Source of the DNA: CAWANF01 sp963783355
GTDB taxonomy: Bacteria > Bacteroidota > Rhodothermia > Balneolales > DATFMH01
DNA length: 64,000 nt
Direction of reading: 5' to 3'
Assembly (NCBI GenBank): GCA_963783355.1
Contig: CAWANF010000002.1
Coordinates: 372,001 to 436,000 of the forward strand
The notes under the pieces were generated by a model. That model was not told where the DNA came from and searched no databases. It worked only from the letters and a program-made list of their open reading frames with translations. Shown in pieces: positions 1 to 8,730 of the stretch. The stretch's first letter is position 1. Each line of letters begins with the position of its first letter. The position numbers and the translations under genes are program-made.

Positions 1-277
1 TGATCCCGGCTCTTTTAAACGATGGGGTCGTTTCTTCTAAAGCATAACTCCATGCCAATAATGGATATACATCCATATCGTTAACAAACATTCTCGGAGC
101 ACCCCGTTCCGTTTTTACCCTGACATCCAACGAAGGTTCGCTGCGAAGCCGATCGAATTGTGCCTTAATTTCGGCTGCAGATAAATCAATATTCATTCCA
201 TAAAGTGATTTCCATGGTGAAAGGGCCATACCAGCACTTCCCATTGCAAGGAGATTGAGCGCTTCTCTTCTATCCAT
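1..277 (-). CDS. N-terminal part of a secreted sugar-hydrolase-like protein (runs off window)
   Basis: An open frame of 92 codons begins at an ATG at 277 and is still open at base 1, so only the N-terminus is visible. It opens with a twin-arginine-like stretch (MDRREAL) followed by a short hydrophobic, Ala/Gly/Met-rich segment, as in exported FCB proteins. After about residue 55 comes a 'GAPRMFVNDMDVYPLLAW' segment that resembles the first strand of secreted beta-galactosidase-like or other TIM-barrel glycosidases, where a 'G.P.lfvNG' phrase precedes the catalytic barrel. That family assignment is an inference from one motif. The gene is divergent from the methyltransferase at 536, with 258 bases between them. 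Confidence 0.55.
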   Translation of the reverse strand, partial: MDRREALNLLAMGSAGMALSPWKSLYGMNIDLSAAEIKAQFDRLRSEPSLDVRVKTERGAPRMFVNDMDVYPLLAWSYALEETTPSFKRAGI

Positions 278-535
278 GATATCCAAATAAGATTTTAAAT
301 TGACACGTACTGATGTTTTGTATATGAAGAAGTTAGGAATATCACGGATATTTTCAAGCATAGCTGTTCTAATCTTTCAGAATTTTATTACACAGTCAAA
401 AACTGCTTTATTATTATACCCGTTGTTCCGCGTATATTTTCTTACATATTTTAATTCATTTTTTAAGATACCTTTCCTTTCTTATATCTAATTGTGTGGC
501 AAATATTTCTGTAATTTTAAACAGGGCAATGTATA

Positions 536-1570
536 ATGGAACGAGAAAAACGGGATTCAATCCCGGAAGATTCAAACAGTGTCAATTTGATACGAATGCT
601 TTATGGCGGAATTTTTCAGAAAGCCATTAGTGTAGTGGCCAAACTCGGTATCGCTGATTTCCTTGCAAACGGACCGCTGTCAACGGCAGAATTAGCTAAA
701 AAAACGAATACACATGAAAACGCTCTATACCGTGTTTTACGAATGCTTGCCAGTATTGGCGTCTTTAAAGAACAAGAAAATCGCATATTCGAATTAACCG
801 CTTTAGCAAGTTATTTACAGAGTGATAATCCTGACTCCATTCGCAATTATGCCATCATGATGGGAGAAGACTGGCTTTGGGATAACTGGAAGGAAATGCT
901 CTATTCGTTACAAACGGGCAAAACGTCGCAAAGTAAAGTTCATAAAATGGATTCCTTTGAGTTTTTCACTCAAAATAAAGAGGCCGGGGAAATTTTCAAC
1001 CGGGCTATGACCGATATCTCCAAACCGGACATACCGGCTTTCATTCATGCCTATGATTTTTCAGGTATCCGGCATATTGTTGATATCGCAGGCGGACACG
1101 GAAAATTGCTGGCGGGGGTTTTGCAGTCTAATCCGGATATGAGAGGTGCCCTTTTCGATCTTCCTTCTGTAATTGAAAGTGCCGGTCAGTTACTCAAAAA
1201 AGAGGGTGTTGAAAACCGGGTTAACCTGGTCCCGGGAAGTTTTTTCGATTCTGTCCCGGAACAGGCTGATGCCTATATGATGAAACATATCATTCACGAC
1301 TGGGACGACGAATATTGTAAAAAGATACTACAGAATGTCAGAAAGGTCATCGGTAAAAACGGGAAACTGCTCATACTGGAAATGGTTGTTCCGGAGGGTA
1401 ATCAGCCCAACCCTGCTAAAGTACTCGACATTCAAATGCTTTTAACCGCCGGTGGAAAAGAACGAACGGAAGATGAATTCAGGAAATTATTACATAATGC
1501 CGGTTTTAGCCTGGCCAGAATTATCCCGACGCAATCTCCAATGTGCGTGATTGAAGCCGTTCCAGATTAG
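536..1570 (+). CDS. SAM-dependent O-methyltransferase (Methyltransf_2 type)
   Basis: This 344-residue protein has the two-domain layout of plant/bacterial O-methyltransferases (acetylserotonin, CrtF and caffeate types). Residues about 17-95 form a winged-helix dimerisation domain, with the family's 'GIADFLANGP.ST.ELA' and 'L.RVLRMLAS.GVF' segments. Residues about 165-340 form a Rossmann methyltransferase domain. The SAM-binding glycine motif is DIAGGHG at 183-189, and HIIHDWDDE at 251-259 carries the histidine expected as general base (His254). Length fits the family. The substrate cannot be read from sequence, and no pathway genes adjoin it. It stands alone on the plus strand. Confidence 0.85.
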   Translation: MEREKRDSIPEDSNSVNLIRMLYGGIFQKAISVVAKLGIADFLANGPLSTAELAKKTNTHENALYRVLRMLASIGVFKEQENRIFELTALASYLQSDNPDSIRNYAIMMGEDWLWDNWKEMLYSLQTGKTSQSKVHKMDSFEFFTQNKEAGEIFNRAMTDISKPDIPAFIHAYDFSGIRHIVDIAGGHGKLLAGVLQSNPDMRGALFDLPSVIESAGQLLKKEGVENRVNLVPGSFFDSVPEQADAYMMKHIIHDWDDEYCKKILQNVRKVIGKNGKLLILEMVVPEGNQPNPAKVLDIQMLLTAGGKERTEDEFRKLLHNAGFSLARIIPTQSPMCVIEAVPD

Positions 1571-1736
1571 TCTGCTAATTAAGAAAGAAACCAAAATCCT
1601 GAGTTTTTTGTGTCGAAAACAGCCGTTTTTATTAAAAAAAGCAATAAAAGGAGCTTCCATTGGTTAGAAAACCACACAGGTATGTGTTTTTTAAATCTGT
1701 GGAGAATGCTAATTTTTCATCAAACAGGATTTATTT

Positions 1737-2198
1737 ATGAAGTCAACACTAAGAAAATTTTTAAGTATTTCATTAGTTCTGACATTCGCAATTTTTTTCA
1801 ACACCACTCTGCTAAATGCTCAGGGATCGTATTCCAAAAATATCCCGGCCAAAACCAAAATGACGGCTAAAGGTAAAACCGTCGTAAAGGTAGTCAACTC
1901 AGATAACGATACCTCTATCTTTGCTGTCTTATTAAAAAAGTCAGGCTTTGCACAGATATTAAATAAGAAGGGACCCTTTACCGTTTTGGCGCCTAATAAC
2001 GAAGCATTGAAATCGAGTGTTCAAATCAGTCAACTGGAAAAGAGTCCGAAAAAGCTACGAAAAGTTGTTCAGGATCACTTATACAAGGGGAAATTACCTG
2101 AAAAGAAAATCGAATCGGCACTTGGTGTGAAAGTAATTGACAGTCATACCGCTTCCAATGGCGTTGTATATGTCATTAATTCTGTTGTAAAACAATAG
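1737..2198 (+). CDS. Secreted fasciclin (FAS1) domain protein
   Basis: The 153-residue product has a classical signal peptide (basic start, hydrophobic residues about 9-25, cleavage near 'LNAQG') followed by one FAS1 domain from about residue 52 to the end. Diagnostic features are the 'GPFTVLAPNNEAL' H1 segment near residue 82 and the C-terminal 'NGVVYVINSVV' strand, which matches the second conserved block (usually 'NGvihvID.vL'). FAS1 domains mediate cell-surface or matrix adhesion. At roughly 100 residues this copy is slightly short, and it ends right after the last strand. A strong terminator follows, so it is probably monocistronic. Confidence 0.85.
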   Translation: MKSTLRKFLSISLVLTFAIFFNTTLLNAQGSYSKNIPAKTKMTAKGKTVVKVVNSDNDTSIFAVLLKKSGFAQILNKKGPFTVLAPNNEALKSSVQISQLEKSPKKLRKVVQDHLYKGKLPEKKIESALGVKVIDSHTASNGVVYVINSVVKQ

Positions 2199-2230
2199 TT
2201 CATCAGAACATTTATTGATTCATTTTTAAA

Positions 2231-2259
2231 ATACCCCGTATTTCCGGGGTATTTTTTTT
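2231..2259 (+). terminator. Rho-independent terminator after the FAS1 gene
   Basis: An 8-bp stem (ATACCCCG paired with CGGGGTAT, loop of six bases) is followed directly by a run of T residues. It lies 33 bases after the FAS1 stop codon. Confidence 0.85.
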
Positions 2260-2336
2260 ATCTATACGAACCAATCATTTTATTCTGAACATTAGTTAAT
2301 TTTGATACTGAACCCGGAAATTCCATACCATCCAGA

Positions 2337-2792
2337 ATGATATCAACTATCGACAACCTGCTTTGGGAGCGGTTAAAAAAAATCCGAAGCCTTCAATTTC
2401 AGTCCCGCTCGAACGCACAAACCGGGTGGAATGGATCTGCTGCCGGATCCGTAACCATTCTGATTGATTTCCAAAACAGTATTCGGTTTATCGAAAAAGG
2501 GACCTGGACATCTACAGATGGCTTATCGGCAACGTTTAAAAACATATATAAATGGACACGCCTAGAGAATCACTTAATATCCCTGGAACATCTCCGCTAT
2601 GGTGAAGAAAGACCTGTTTTTTTATGTAACCTGGCAGAAAGAAGTCTTCATAATTGGCAATCACAATCTCCCCATATTTGCAATAGAGACCAATATGCTA
2701 CGTCTGTTTTTTTAGATCCGGATAAAATCCGAATGCATTGGAAAATTAAAGGACCGGATAAAGATGAAGATATCCGTTATGAATATTTTTAG
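2337..2792 (+). CDS. DUF6314 family protein
   Basis: This cytoplasmic 151-residue protein shows the pattern I associate with DUF6314: an early strand pair around 'GSAAGSVTILIDFQNSIRFIEKG' (about residues 36-58), a central 'F.N.Y.W' segment near 67-73, and a C-terminal 'MHWKIKGPDKDEDIRYEY' strand that matches the family's 'w.v.GPrKdy....Y' ending. The fold is probably a small calycin-like beta barrel. Function is not established. There is no signal peptide and no clear operon partner; the nearest genes are separated by terminator or by more than 140 bases. Confidence 0.6.
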   Translation: MISTIDNLLWERLKKIRSLQFQSRSNAQTGWNGSAAGSVTILIDFQNSIRFIEKGTWTSTDGLSATFKNIYKWTRLENHLISLEHLRYGEERPVFLCNLAERSLHNWQSQSPHICNRDQYATSVFLDPDKIRMHWKIKGPDKDEDIRYEYF

Positions 2793-2977
2793 ATTCATTT
2801 CGATTCAAAACACAAGCAATGAAATCTCAGGACCATTTCTTCTTTTAAAATCATTGCATATTTCAACATTTATTAAATATTTAAAACAGAGATTGAATTT
2901 GATTTGTTTTCAAATCAATAATTAATAATACTTATCTCGTGGGGATACGGAATCTTTCAACAAATAAAGGAATGACT

Positions 2978-3532
2978 ATGGCTCATATTGACCTCGAAAA
3001 TAATTTTCCGGGAATTGTCGGATTGCTCGAATATAGTCCCGAAACAGCAAAACCACTTCTTGAACTTGCAGAAGCCCTCCTAAGACGTCCATCATCCCTG
3101 AGCAGCGGGGATCGGGAGACTATCGCATCCTATGTTTCTTTTTTAAACGGATGTCATTTTTGCCATACCTCACATGGAGCTTCCGCGGCCCATCACCTGG
3201 GAAAAGATTTATCATATATCAATGATATAAAACAGGATTTTAAAGAAACAGAAATCACACCAAAACTTCGTTCCCTGCTGAATATCGCCGGGAAAGTTCA
3301 GAAAAGCGGGAAAAATGTAACTGGCGACGACATAAACCAGGCAAAGAATGCAGGTGCAACCGACCAGGAAATACACGATACCGTATTGATTGCCGCCGCA
3401 TTCTGCATGTTTAACCGCTATGTAGACGGACTTGGCACCTGGGCTCCGGAACCTGTCGAAGCTTATGACGAGATGGGAGAACAAATGGCAAACAAAGGTT
3501 ATCTACGGAAAAGATCCGGAACCCGTTTCTGA
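2978..3532 (+). CDS. AhpD-like / carboxymuconolactone decarboxylase family peroxidase-related protein
   Basis: The frame could open at a GTG at 2939, but AAAGGA at 2966-2971 sits six bases before the ATG at 2978, which I take as the start (184 residues). The family's redox motif is present: Cys59-x-x-Cys62-x3-His66 (CHFCHTSH), with the upstream Glu of the AhpD proton relay at about residue 47. The protein is helical, and its 'FCMFNRYVDGLGTW' segment near 155-168 is typical of uncharacterised peroxidase-related AhpD relatives. Likely role: thiol-dependent peroxide or organic-peroxide reduction. The partner reductase is not in the window. Confidence 0.8.
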   Translation: MAHIDLENNFPGIVGLLEYSPETAKPLLELAEALLRRPSSLSSGDRETIASYVSFLNGCHFCHTSHGASAAHHLGKDLSYINDIKQDFKETEITPKLRSLLNIAGKVQKSGKNVTGDDINQAKNAGATDQEIHDTVLIAAAFCMFNRYVDGLGTWAPEPVEAYDEMGEQMANKGYLRKRSGTRF

Positions 3533-3632
3533 ACTTTTCAAAGTCAGATTTTTATTTAAAAATTTTAGTCACCGTTTTCTCAGGAATATCCTCTTCACTT
3601 TAACTGAAGAATAAAAATTACACATTCCTTTT

Positions 3633-4229
3633 ATGGAAAAAAATCGTCTCGAGGCATTTAGCGATGGTGTTCTTGCTATCATTATCACCATAATGGTGCT
3701 GGAATTGAAAATACCCCACGATGCCAACCTTAATGCACTCGAACCTCTTTTTCCAGTTGTTCTCAGTTACATTCTGAGTTTCATTTACATTGGAATTTAC
3801 TGGAATAACCATCATCATATGCTTTATGTGACCCAGAAAATAAGCGGCGGTATTCTTTGGGCGAATCTGCACCTGTTATTCTGGCTATCCCTAATCCCTT
3901 TTGTGACCGGCTGGATGGGTGAAAATCATTTCGCGTCACTGCCCACGGCTTTATATGGTGTTGTTTTATTGATGGCTGCCATAGCTTACTGGATTTTACA
4001 GCGAACGATCATTTCGCAGCAGGGACGTAATTCCCTTCTCGCTAAGGTCATCGGCAAAGATCTGAAAGGAAAGATCTCCCCAGTAATTTACGCCATTTCT
4101 ATTCCGTGTGCATTCTTCCGGCCGTGGATTGCCGGAGCTTTTTATATACTGGTCGCAGCTATCTGGCTTATCCCGGATCAGCGCATCGAACGGGCCCTGA
4201 CCGATAAGAACTCAGATGATTCGGATTGA
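3633..4229 (+). CDS. TMEM175-family (DUF1211) potassium channel-like membrane protein
   Basis: At 198 residues with about six hydrophobic segments, this fits bacterial TMEM175 proteins, which assemble as tetrameric K+-permeable channels. The signature R-x3-F-S-D is at Arg5, Phe9-Ser10-Asp11 and continues as 'GVLAIIITIMVLEL', the pore-lining first helix. The conserved 'YWNNHHHM' segment of helix 3 is near residue 56. The start is supported by the signature lying at residues 5-12, as in the family. No neighbour suggests a special role. Confidence 0.85.
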   Translation: MEKNRLEAFSDGVLAIIITIMVLELKIPHDANLNALEPLFPVVLSYILSFIYIGIYWNNHHHMLYVTQKISGGILWANLHLLFWLSLIPFVTGWMGENHFASLPTALYGVVLLMAAIAYWILQRTIISQQGRNSLLAKVIGKDLKGKISPVIYAISIPCAFFRPWIAGAFYILVAAIWLIPDQRIERALTDKNSDDSD

Positions 4230-4374
4230 TATTTTTCGTTATAATATTTTAAACAACTAATCTCTTTTTATTAACAATATTAAGTAGTTACAATACTACA
4301 GGATCAATCCCTTTCTGCTTAAATCATTACAGTACGACTGTGTCTCCATAGTTAAAGAACAACGCATAGTACAA

Positions 4375-4650
4375 ATGGAGAGTGAAATGAAAAATTTATT
4401 TTACCTGGATGAGATGATTACACCCAAAATCATCACCTTAATTTATTGGATACTCTTAATTGGTGCTGCAATATCGGGAATTGTCTCTATGTTTTACGGT
4501 TTTGGAGGTTTCACATTCGGAAGATTCCTGCTGGGTATCGTTTACATCGTCTTAGGTGCTTTAGGGGCCCGAATTTGGTGTGAGCTTTTAATCGTCTTAT
4601 TCAAAATGAATGAAGCTCTTCAGGATATTCGGGATAAAAAAGCAGAATAG
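4375..4650 (+). CDS. DUF4282 small membrane protein
   Basis: This is a 91-residue protein with two predicted transmembrane helices (about residues 20-42 and 50-75). It has the DUF4282 pattern: an N-terminal 'D.MITPKII...YW' segment, a glycine-rich 'FYGFGGFTFGRFLLGI' turn, and a C-terminal 'ARIWCELLIVLFKMNEAL.DI' helix entering the cytosol. Function of the family is unknown. The frame starts at ATG 4375, with a second in-frame ATG six codons later (MKNLFYLDEM) that is an equally good start. Confidence 0.75.
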   Translation: MESEMKNLFYLDEMITPKIITLIYWILLIGAAISGIVSMFYGFGGFTFGRFLLGIVYIVLGALGARIWCELLIVLFKMNEALQDIRDKKAE

Positions 4651-4839
4651 GACCTTAACATAATACCGGCTTTTCCCCTTCGCTGGATGCAGGTTCCTTA
4701 AATGGACAGGCTATCGATCCGTTTTCCCCATTTCAGGATCTTCGTATGTCCTGAATTATTTGCTTGTTTTAAATGTAAAATATACACTTTTTATAAAGCA
4801 GGTTTTATAATTATCGGTATAAACTTACAGGTGAAATTT

Positions 4840-6562
4840 ATGAATTCACACATGTCTCAAATGAAGTCAAAAGCCACAATTACCCTTTTTATTCTTTTGT
4901 TTTTCTTTGTTGTCGACAGCCAGGCACAATCCCAACCGCAATATGTATCAATCAACGTTGATCTGACGCACAAAACGGGTCCAATGAACCCCATATGGGC
5001 CAATTTCGGCTACGATGAAGCTGGTTATACCTACATGAAAAATGGGAAGAAACTGTTGACCGAATTATCCGAATTAAGCCCGGTACCAGTCAACATACGG
5101 GTTCACTATTTGCTGGCAACCGGCAATGGCGTTGCCCGGCCAAAGTGGAGTTCAACGAATGTTTATACGGAGGATGCAAATGGAAAACCGGTATACGACT
5201 GGCACATTGTAGATAAAATTTTTGATACTTTTGTTCATCGTGGATTACGCCCCTTTGTAGAAGTGGGTTTTATGCCTAAAGCGTTATCGACGCATCCGGA
5301 TCCTTATGAGCCGAACTGGTCACCCAAGCCACCCCATGGTAATGAAATGACCGGCTACACCTATCCGCCAAAAAGTTATACCAAGTGGGCCGGCCTGGTC
5401 AATAAATGGGTTCAACACTGTATTAAACGATACGGAAAGAAAGAGGTTGAAAGCTGGTATTGGGAAGTATGGAATGAACCGGATATCAGTTACTGGCATG
5501 GCACCAAACAGCAGTATTTTAAATTATATGATTACACCGCTCAGGCGGTTAAGCAAGCACTTCCGCAAGCCATTATAGGCGGACCGGCAACGACGAGCCC
5601 CCGAAATGAACATGCGGCCCGGTTTCTCAAAGATTTTCTTGAGCATTGTAACTCCGGAACTAATTATGCGACCGGGAAAACGGGCTCACCCCTCGATTTT
5701 ATCAGTTTTCACGCCAAAGGATGGCCTACCATCGTCAACGGGCATGTGAGAATGGGCATGGGCGTTGAACTCAAAGATGCCACCAATGGTTTCAAAATTG
5801 TATCGGAATCCGGTAAATTCAAACATCTTCCAATCATTATTTCCGAAGCGGACCCCGAAGGCTGTGCAGGATGTTCCTCTCAATATTATCCACATAACGA
5901 TTACCGGAATGGCACGATGTATTCCAGCTATACTGCTGATGTCTTTTCCCATTTCTATCGCTTAGCGGATTCCCTGCATGTCAATCTCGCCGGAGCCCTG
6001 TCGTGGTCTTTTGAGTTCGAAAATCAACCCTGGTTTGCCGGTTACCGGGCTCTTGCTACCAACGGGGTGGATAAACCGGTCTTAAATGTGTTCCGGATGT
6101 TCGGAATGATGCGGGGTAACCGGGTGAAAGTGGATGCCCCACAATCATTCAGTTCAGAAGATATTATACAGAATGGAGTCCATAACGGGAGGTCTGATGT
6201 CAATGCTATTGCCAGTACCGACGGGCATTCCGCTTCCGTATTGGTATGGAATTATTACGACGACGTATCTGCCGGGACAAAGCGCCCAAATTACCTTAAC
6301 AGTCCATGGAATTCCCGGTTAAGAGAGCTTTATTACATCAATATCGTGTAGATCAGGAATCACAGTAATTCCTACACGGTATGGAAAAAGATGGGTTCCC
6401 CACAGAACGTATCGAAAAGCCCAATATGAAAAGCTTGAAAAAGCCGGGCAATTGCATATGATGAACTCTCCGAAATGGATGTCCGTTTCACATAATGGCA
6501 ATATTACGACAAAAATAACGCTGCCCAGAAGAGGTGTCTCGTTATTGCAATGGACATGGTGA
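4840..6562 (+). pseudogene. GH39 beta-xylosidase-like gene broken by four C-terminal frameshifts
   Basis: The open part (4840-6351) encodes a signal peptide and a GH39 TIM barrel. The acid/base Glu is in WNEP at about residue 213, and the nucleophile Glu is in IISEAD at about 336. A GGTGA site precedes ATG 4840; an in-frame ATG at 4702 is less likely. The reading then fails, but the family's C-terminal beta domain continues in other frames. It resumes in frame 2 from 6266 (YLPGQSAQITLTV), frame 3 from 6318 (VKRALLHQYRVDQE), frame 1 from 6361 (HSNSYTVWKKMGSPQ) and frame 2 from 6419 (AQYEKLEKAGQLHM) to a TGA at 6560-6562. Each switch is explained by one extra base near 6265, 6317, 6360 and 6418. 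Both catalytic residues survive, but the unrepaired product lacks the end of the accessory domain. Confidence 0.85.
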
Positions 6563-6563
6563 A

Positions 6564-6633
6564 AGCAGTTAGCAATTAGCAATTAGCAGTTAGCAATTAG
6601 CAATTAGCAATTAGCAATTAGCAATTAGCAATT
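6564..6633. repeat. Tandem heptamer array (AGCAATT)x10
   Basis: Ten head-to-tail 7-bp units occupy exactly 70 bp. Eight are AGCAATT and two (first and fourth) are AGCAGTT. The array starts one base after the restored stop codon of the GH39 gene. It has no spacers and is not a CRISPR. Confidence 0.95.
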
Positions 6634-6735
6634 TTGGTTAAATATTGATTGATATACTTAAAAATATGGCCATTTTGCTTATTTTTTATGAATTGAAATG
6701 CATCTGAAACATTTTTACGGATTTGTATCATTTTT

Positions 6736-7341
6736 ATGGCTATAAAGAATATCGTTTTTGATTTTGGCGGCGTACTCATAGACTGGAATCCCCGTTATTT
6801 ATACAGGCAAATTTTTGATGAAGAAAAGGACATGCTGTGGTTCCTGGAGAACGTATGTACCCCGGAATGGAACCTGGAACTGGACAAAGGCTATCCATTT
6901 CATAAAGCTGTCGGTGACTTACAAGATAAATTTCCCGGGTATAAAGAACCCATAAAAGCGTATCACGAACAATGGCATGAAATGCTGGGTGGTGAGATTT
7001 CCGATTCCGTCCAAATCCTGAACGAGTTACAGGCTCTGGACTATCCTGTCTACGGCTTGACGAACTGGTCATCTGAAACCTATCCCATTGCCTATAAAAA
7101 TTACGACTTTTTGAAAACACTGGATGGTATTGTCGTATCGGGTGAAGAGAAAATGGTCAAGCCCGATCCCGGGCTCTTCCAGGTATTGGTTGAAAGATAT
7201 TCCATAAAACCTGAAGAAAGCATTTTCATTGATGACAAAGCGGAAAACGTTGAAGGAGCCGAAAAATTGGGATTTAAAGGCATACATTTCACATCGCCAC
7301 AGGATCTAAGAACCAGTCTTGAAGACATCGGAGTGTTATAG
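6736..7341 (+). CDS. HAD-superfamily phosphatase (YihX-like)
   Basis: This 201-residue HAD hydrolase has all four motifs. Motif I is VFDFGGV with the nucleophile Asp9; as in the YihX/haloacid-dehalogenase-like subfamily, the usual second Asp is replaced by Gly11. Motif II is LTN (Thr109-Asn110), motif III Lys142 in MVKPDP, and motif IV FIDDKAENV at about 164-172. A helical cap lies between residues 17 and 90. YihX dephosphorylates glucose-1-phosphate, so a sugar-phosphate substrate would suit the surrounding carbohydrate genes; that is inference. It is in the same direction as the GH39 gene. Confidence 0.82.
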   Translation: MAIKNIVFDFGGVLIDWNPRYLYRQIFDEEKDMLWFLENVCTPEWNLELDKGYPFHKAVGDLQDKFPGYKEPIKAYHEQWHEMLGGEISDSVQILNELQALDYPVYGLTNWSSETYPIAYKNYDFLKTLDGIVVSGEEKMVKPDPGLFQVLVERYSIKPEESIFIDDKAENVEGAEKLGFKGIHFTSPQDLRTSLEDIGVL

Positions 7342-7390
7342 TCATCTCAGGTATTTAAAAAATAAACGATCCTTTTGTGTTTATTCATAG

Positions 7391-7425
7391 ATTATTGTTT
7401 ACTGTTTACTGATCATTGTTCACTG
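7391..7425. repeat. Degenerate heptamer array at the end of the sialidase-like gene
   Basis: Five 7-bp units run head to tail: ATTATTG, TTTACTG, TTTACTG, ATCATTG, TTCACTG. The array overlaps the last codons of the minus-strand sialidase-like gene, so its final residues (NNDQ) and stop codon are written in repeat sequence. Confidence 0.75.
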
Positions 7426-8599
7426 CAGGAGCCGTCCATATAGTCCCTAAAATATCGGGTTTATGACGACCCGGAAGCGGCCCCTGTTTCGGACGGACTG
7501 TATCGGATGCTGCTGATAGATAATAAACGGTTAAAACCTTCCCGCTTTTTAATTCAATAGAAGCCGGATATCCCAGATCTTTATTCGGAGCATCGTCTCG
7601 AAGTATAACTTCATTTTTCGTTTTCCATGTTATGCCATCTTTGCTCACTGCAGCACGAATTCCATAGGGCGGCCGGCGATAGCTGTATGTTACAACGACA
7701 CGGCCATCTTTCATCAATAGTAAATGTGGCGGAAAACCCCATAATGGAGTTTGATAAGGTTCTTTCCATGTTTTCCCATTGTCATCGCTGTACGTTTCCC
7801 ACAAAAAGCAACGTGGATCCGCATCATCGTAAGGAATTGCGGTAGCTCTGATCATCAAAATGACACGGCCCGATGGTAATTGCAGGACACTCGGTTCACC
7901 AAAACGAATGCTGTCCGGTTTAGGTGAATGAACCTCCGCTATTTCCCGCCAGGGCCCATCCCATTTTTCAGCGACATTAACCGTTACCGAGTTCCTTAAC
8001 TTGTGATAAGAAGCAACCAGAATCGTACCATCCTTCAGTTCAACACCCCCATGAATGGAATCAGGACCTTTTACTGCATCACTCCAGGTATGTCCGTTAT
8101 CCTTCGAATAGATGGCATGTCCGCCAGCCAGAGAATCCGCATTCTTATAAGATGGTTGATTGACATTAGAAATCCATCTTTTGACAACATCAGGGAAATA
8201 GGAACCGTCAGGCATTTTCCGATACGATTCCTGCGTATGTTTTGTAGTCCAAAGGTTTAAAAAGAATGTCCCGTCACTTAATTTTGTAATACCCGATTCC
8301 CGGTCATCGAGTGGAGAATCATAAATAACAAATGGTTTCGACCAGGTTTTACCTTCATCATGGGAACGTACACCCATAATTTTTCCATTCGGGGCCATAT
8401 GCTCTTCCGTCTCCGAAAACACAACCAGAATATCCCCATTATTTGTTTTCACGATGGAAGGCCAGGCAGTGTATAAACTATCCGATGAAAAAACCGTGAT
8501 GTTTTCCTTACTTAAATTTGGGGGCGATTGCCTGGAAGTACATGATACTAATGCTAACCCGATGAGCAGGTAACAGAAATTCAGAAATTTCACTTTCAT
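7406..8599 (-). CDS. Sialidase/BNR-repeat family lipoprotein
   Basis: The 397-residue protein begins with a lipoprotein signal ending in LVSC (Cys20), so it is anchored at the cell envelope. Three Asp-boxes (S-x-D-x-G-x-T-W) are clear: SHDEGKTWS at 79, SKDNGHTWS at 165 and SDDNGKTWK at 271. They mark a six-bladed sialidase-type propeller. Conserved 'GEPSVLQLPSGRVILMIR' and 'GFPPHLLLMKDGRVVVTY' strands match bacterial exo-sialidase-like hydrolases, but catalytic specificity is uncertain because many such proteins act on other glycans. The last residues run into a heptamer repeat. It lies downstream of the beta-helix gene on the same strand. Confidence 0.8.
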   Translation of the reverse strand: MKVKFLNFCYLLIGLALVSCTSRQSPPNLSKENITVFSSDSLYTAWPSIVKTNNGDILVVFSETEEHMAPNGKIMGVRSHDEGKTWSKPFVIYDSPLDDRESGITKLSDGTFFLNLWTTKHTQESYRKMPDGSYFPDVVKRWISNVNQPSYKNADSLAGGHAIYSKDNGHTWSDAVKGPDSIHGGVELKDGTILVASYHKLRNSVTVNVAEKWDGPWREIAEVHSPKPDSIRFGEPSVLQLPSGRVILMIRATAIPYDDADPRCFLWETYSDDNGKTWKEPYQTPLWGFPPHLLLMKDGRVVVTYSYRRPPYGIRAAVSKDGITWKTKNEVILRDDAPNKDLGYPASIELKSGKVLTVYYLSAASDTVRPKQGPLPGRHKPDILGTIWTAPAVNNDQ

Positions 8600-8683
8600 G
8601 ATTTTTTAACAATTTGAATCCCGAAATAGACGGGAAAGTGACATGGGGTCAAAATTTGTGAATATGTATATTCAGTCCGTAAT

Positions 8684-8709
8684 CGGACGGATGCAGATAG
8701 CTCCGTCCG
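8684..8709. repeat. Perfect inverted repeat between two envelope hydrolase genes
   Basis: CGGACGGA and TCCGTCCG form an 8-bp perfect stem with a 10-base loop, in the 130-base gap between the beta-helix gene and the sialidase-like gene. It starts 22 bases beyond the beta-helix stop. There is no clear T run on the minus side, so it may be a transcript-stabilising hairpin rather than a terminator. Confidence 0.6.
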
Positions 8710-8730
8710 TCCGGGTATTTAATGCGCCTC

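Noticed and set aside
300..491. Short plus-strand open frame (63 codons)
   Set aside because: AT-rich, low-complexity translation with no motif or ribosome-binding site, lying in the gap between divergent genes.
4702..4839. Longer start for the GH39 protein
   Set aside because: It would place 46 residues before the signal peptide, whereas ATG 4840 has a GGTGA site and leads directly into the signal sequence.
6564..6633. CRISPR or att site in the heptamer array
   Set aside because: Units of 7 bp without spacers; a simple tandem repeat.
8614..8636. Another member of the CCCGA-N6-TCGGG palindrome family
   Set aside because: The hairpin there is TCCCG with CGGGA around a 7-base centre and lacks the TCGGG arm, so I did not count it.
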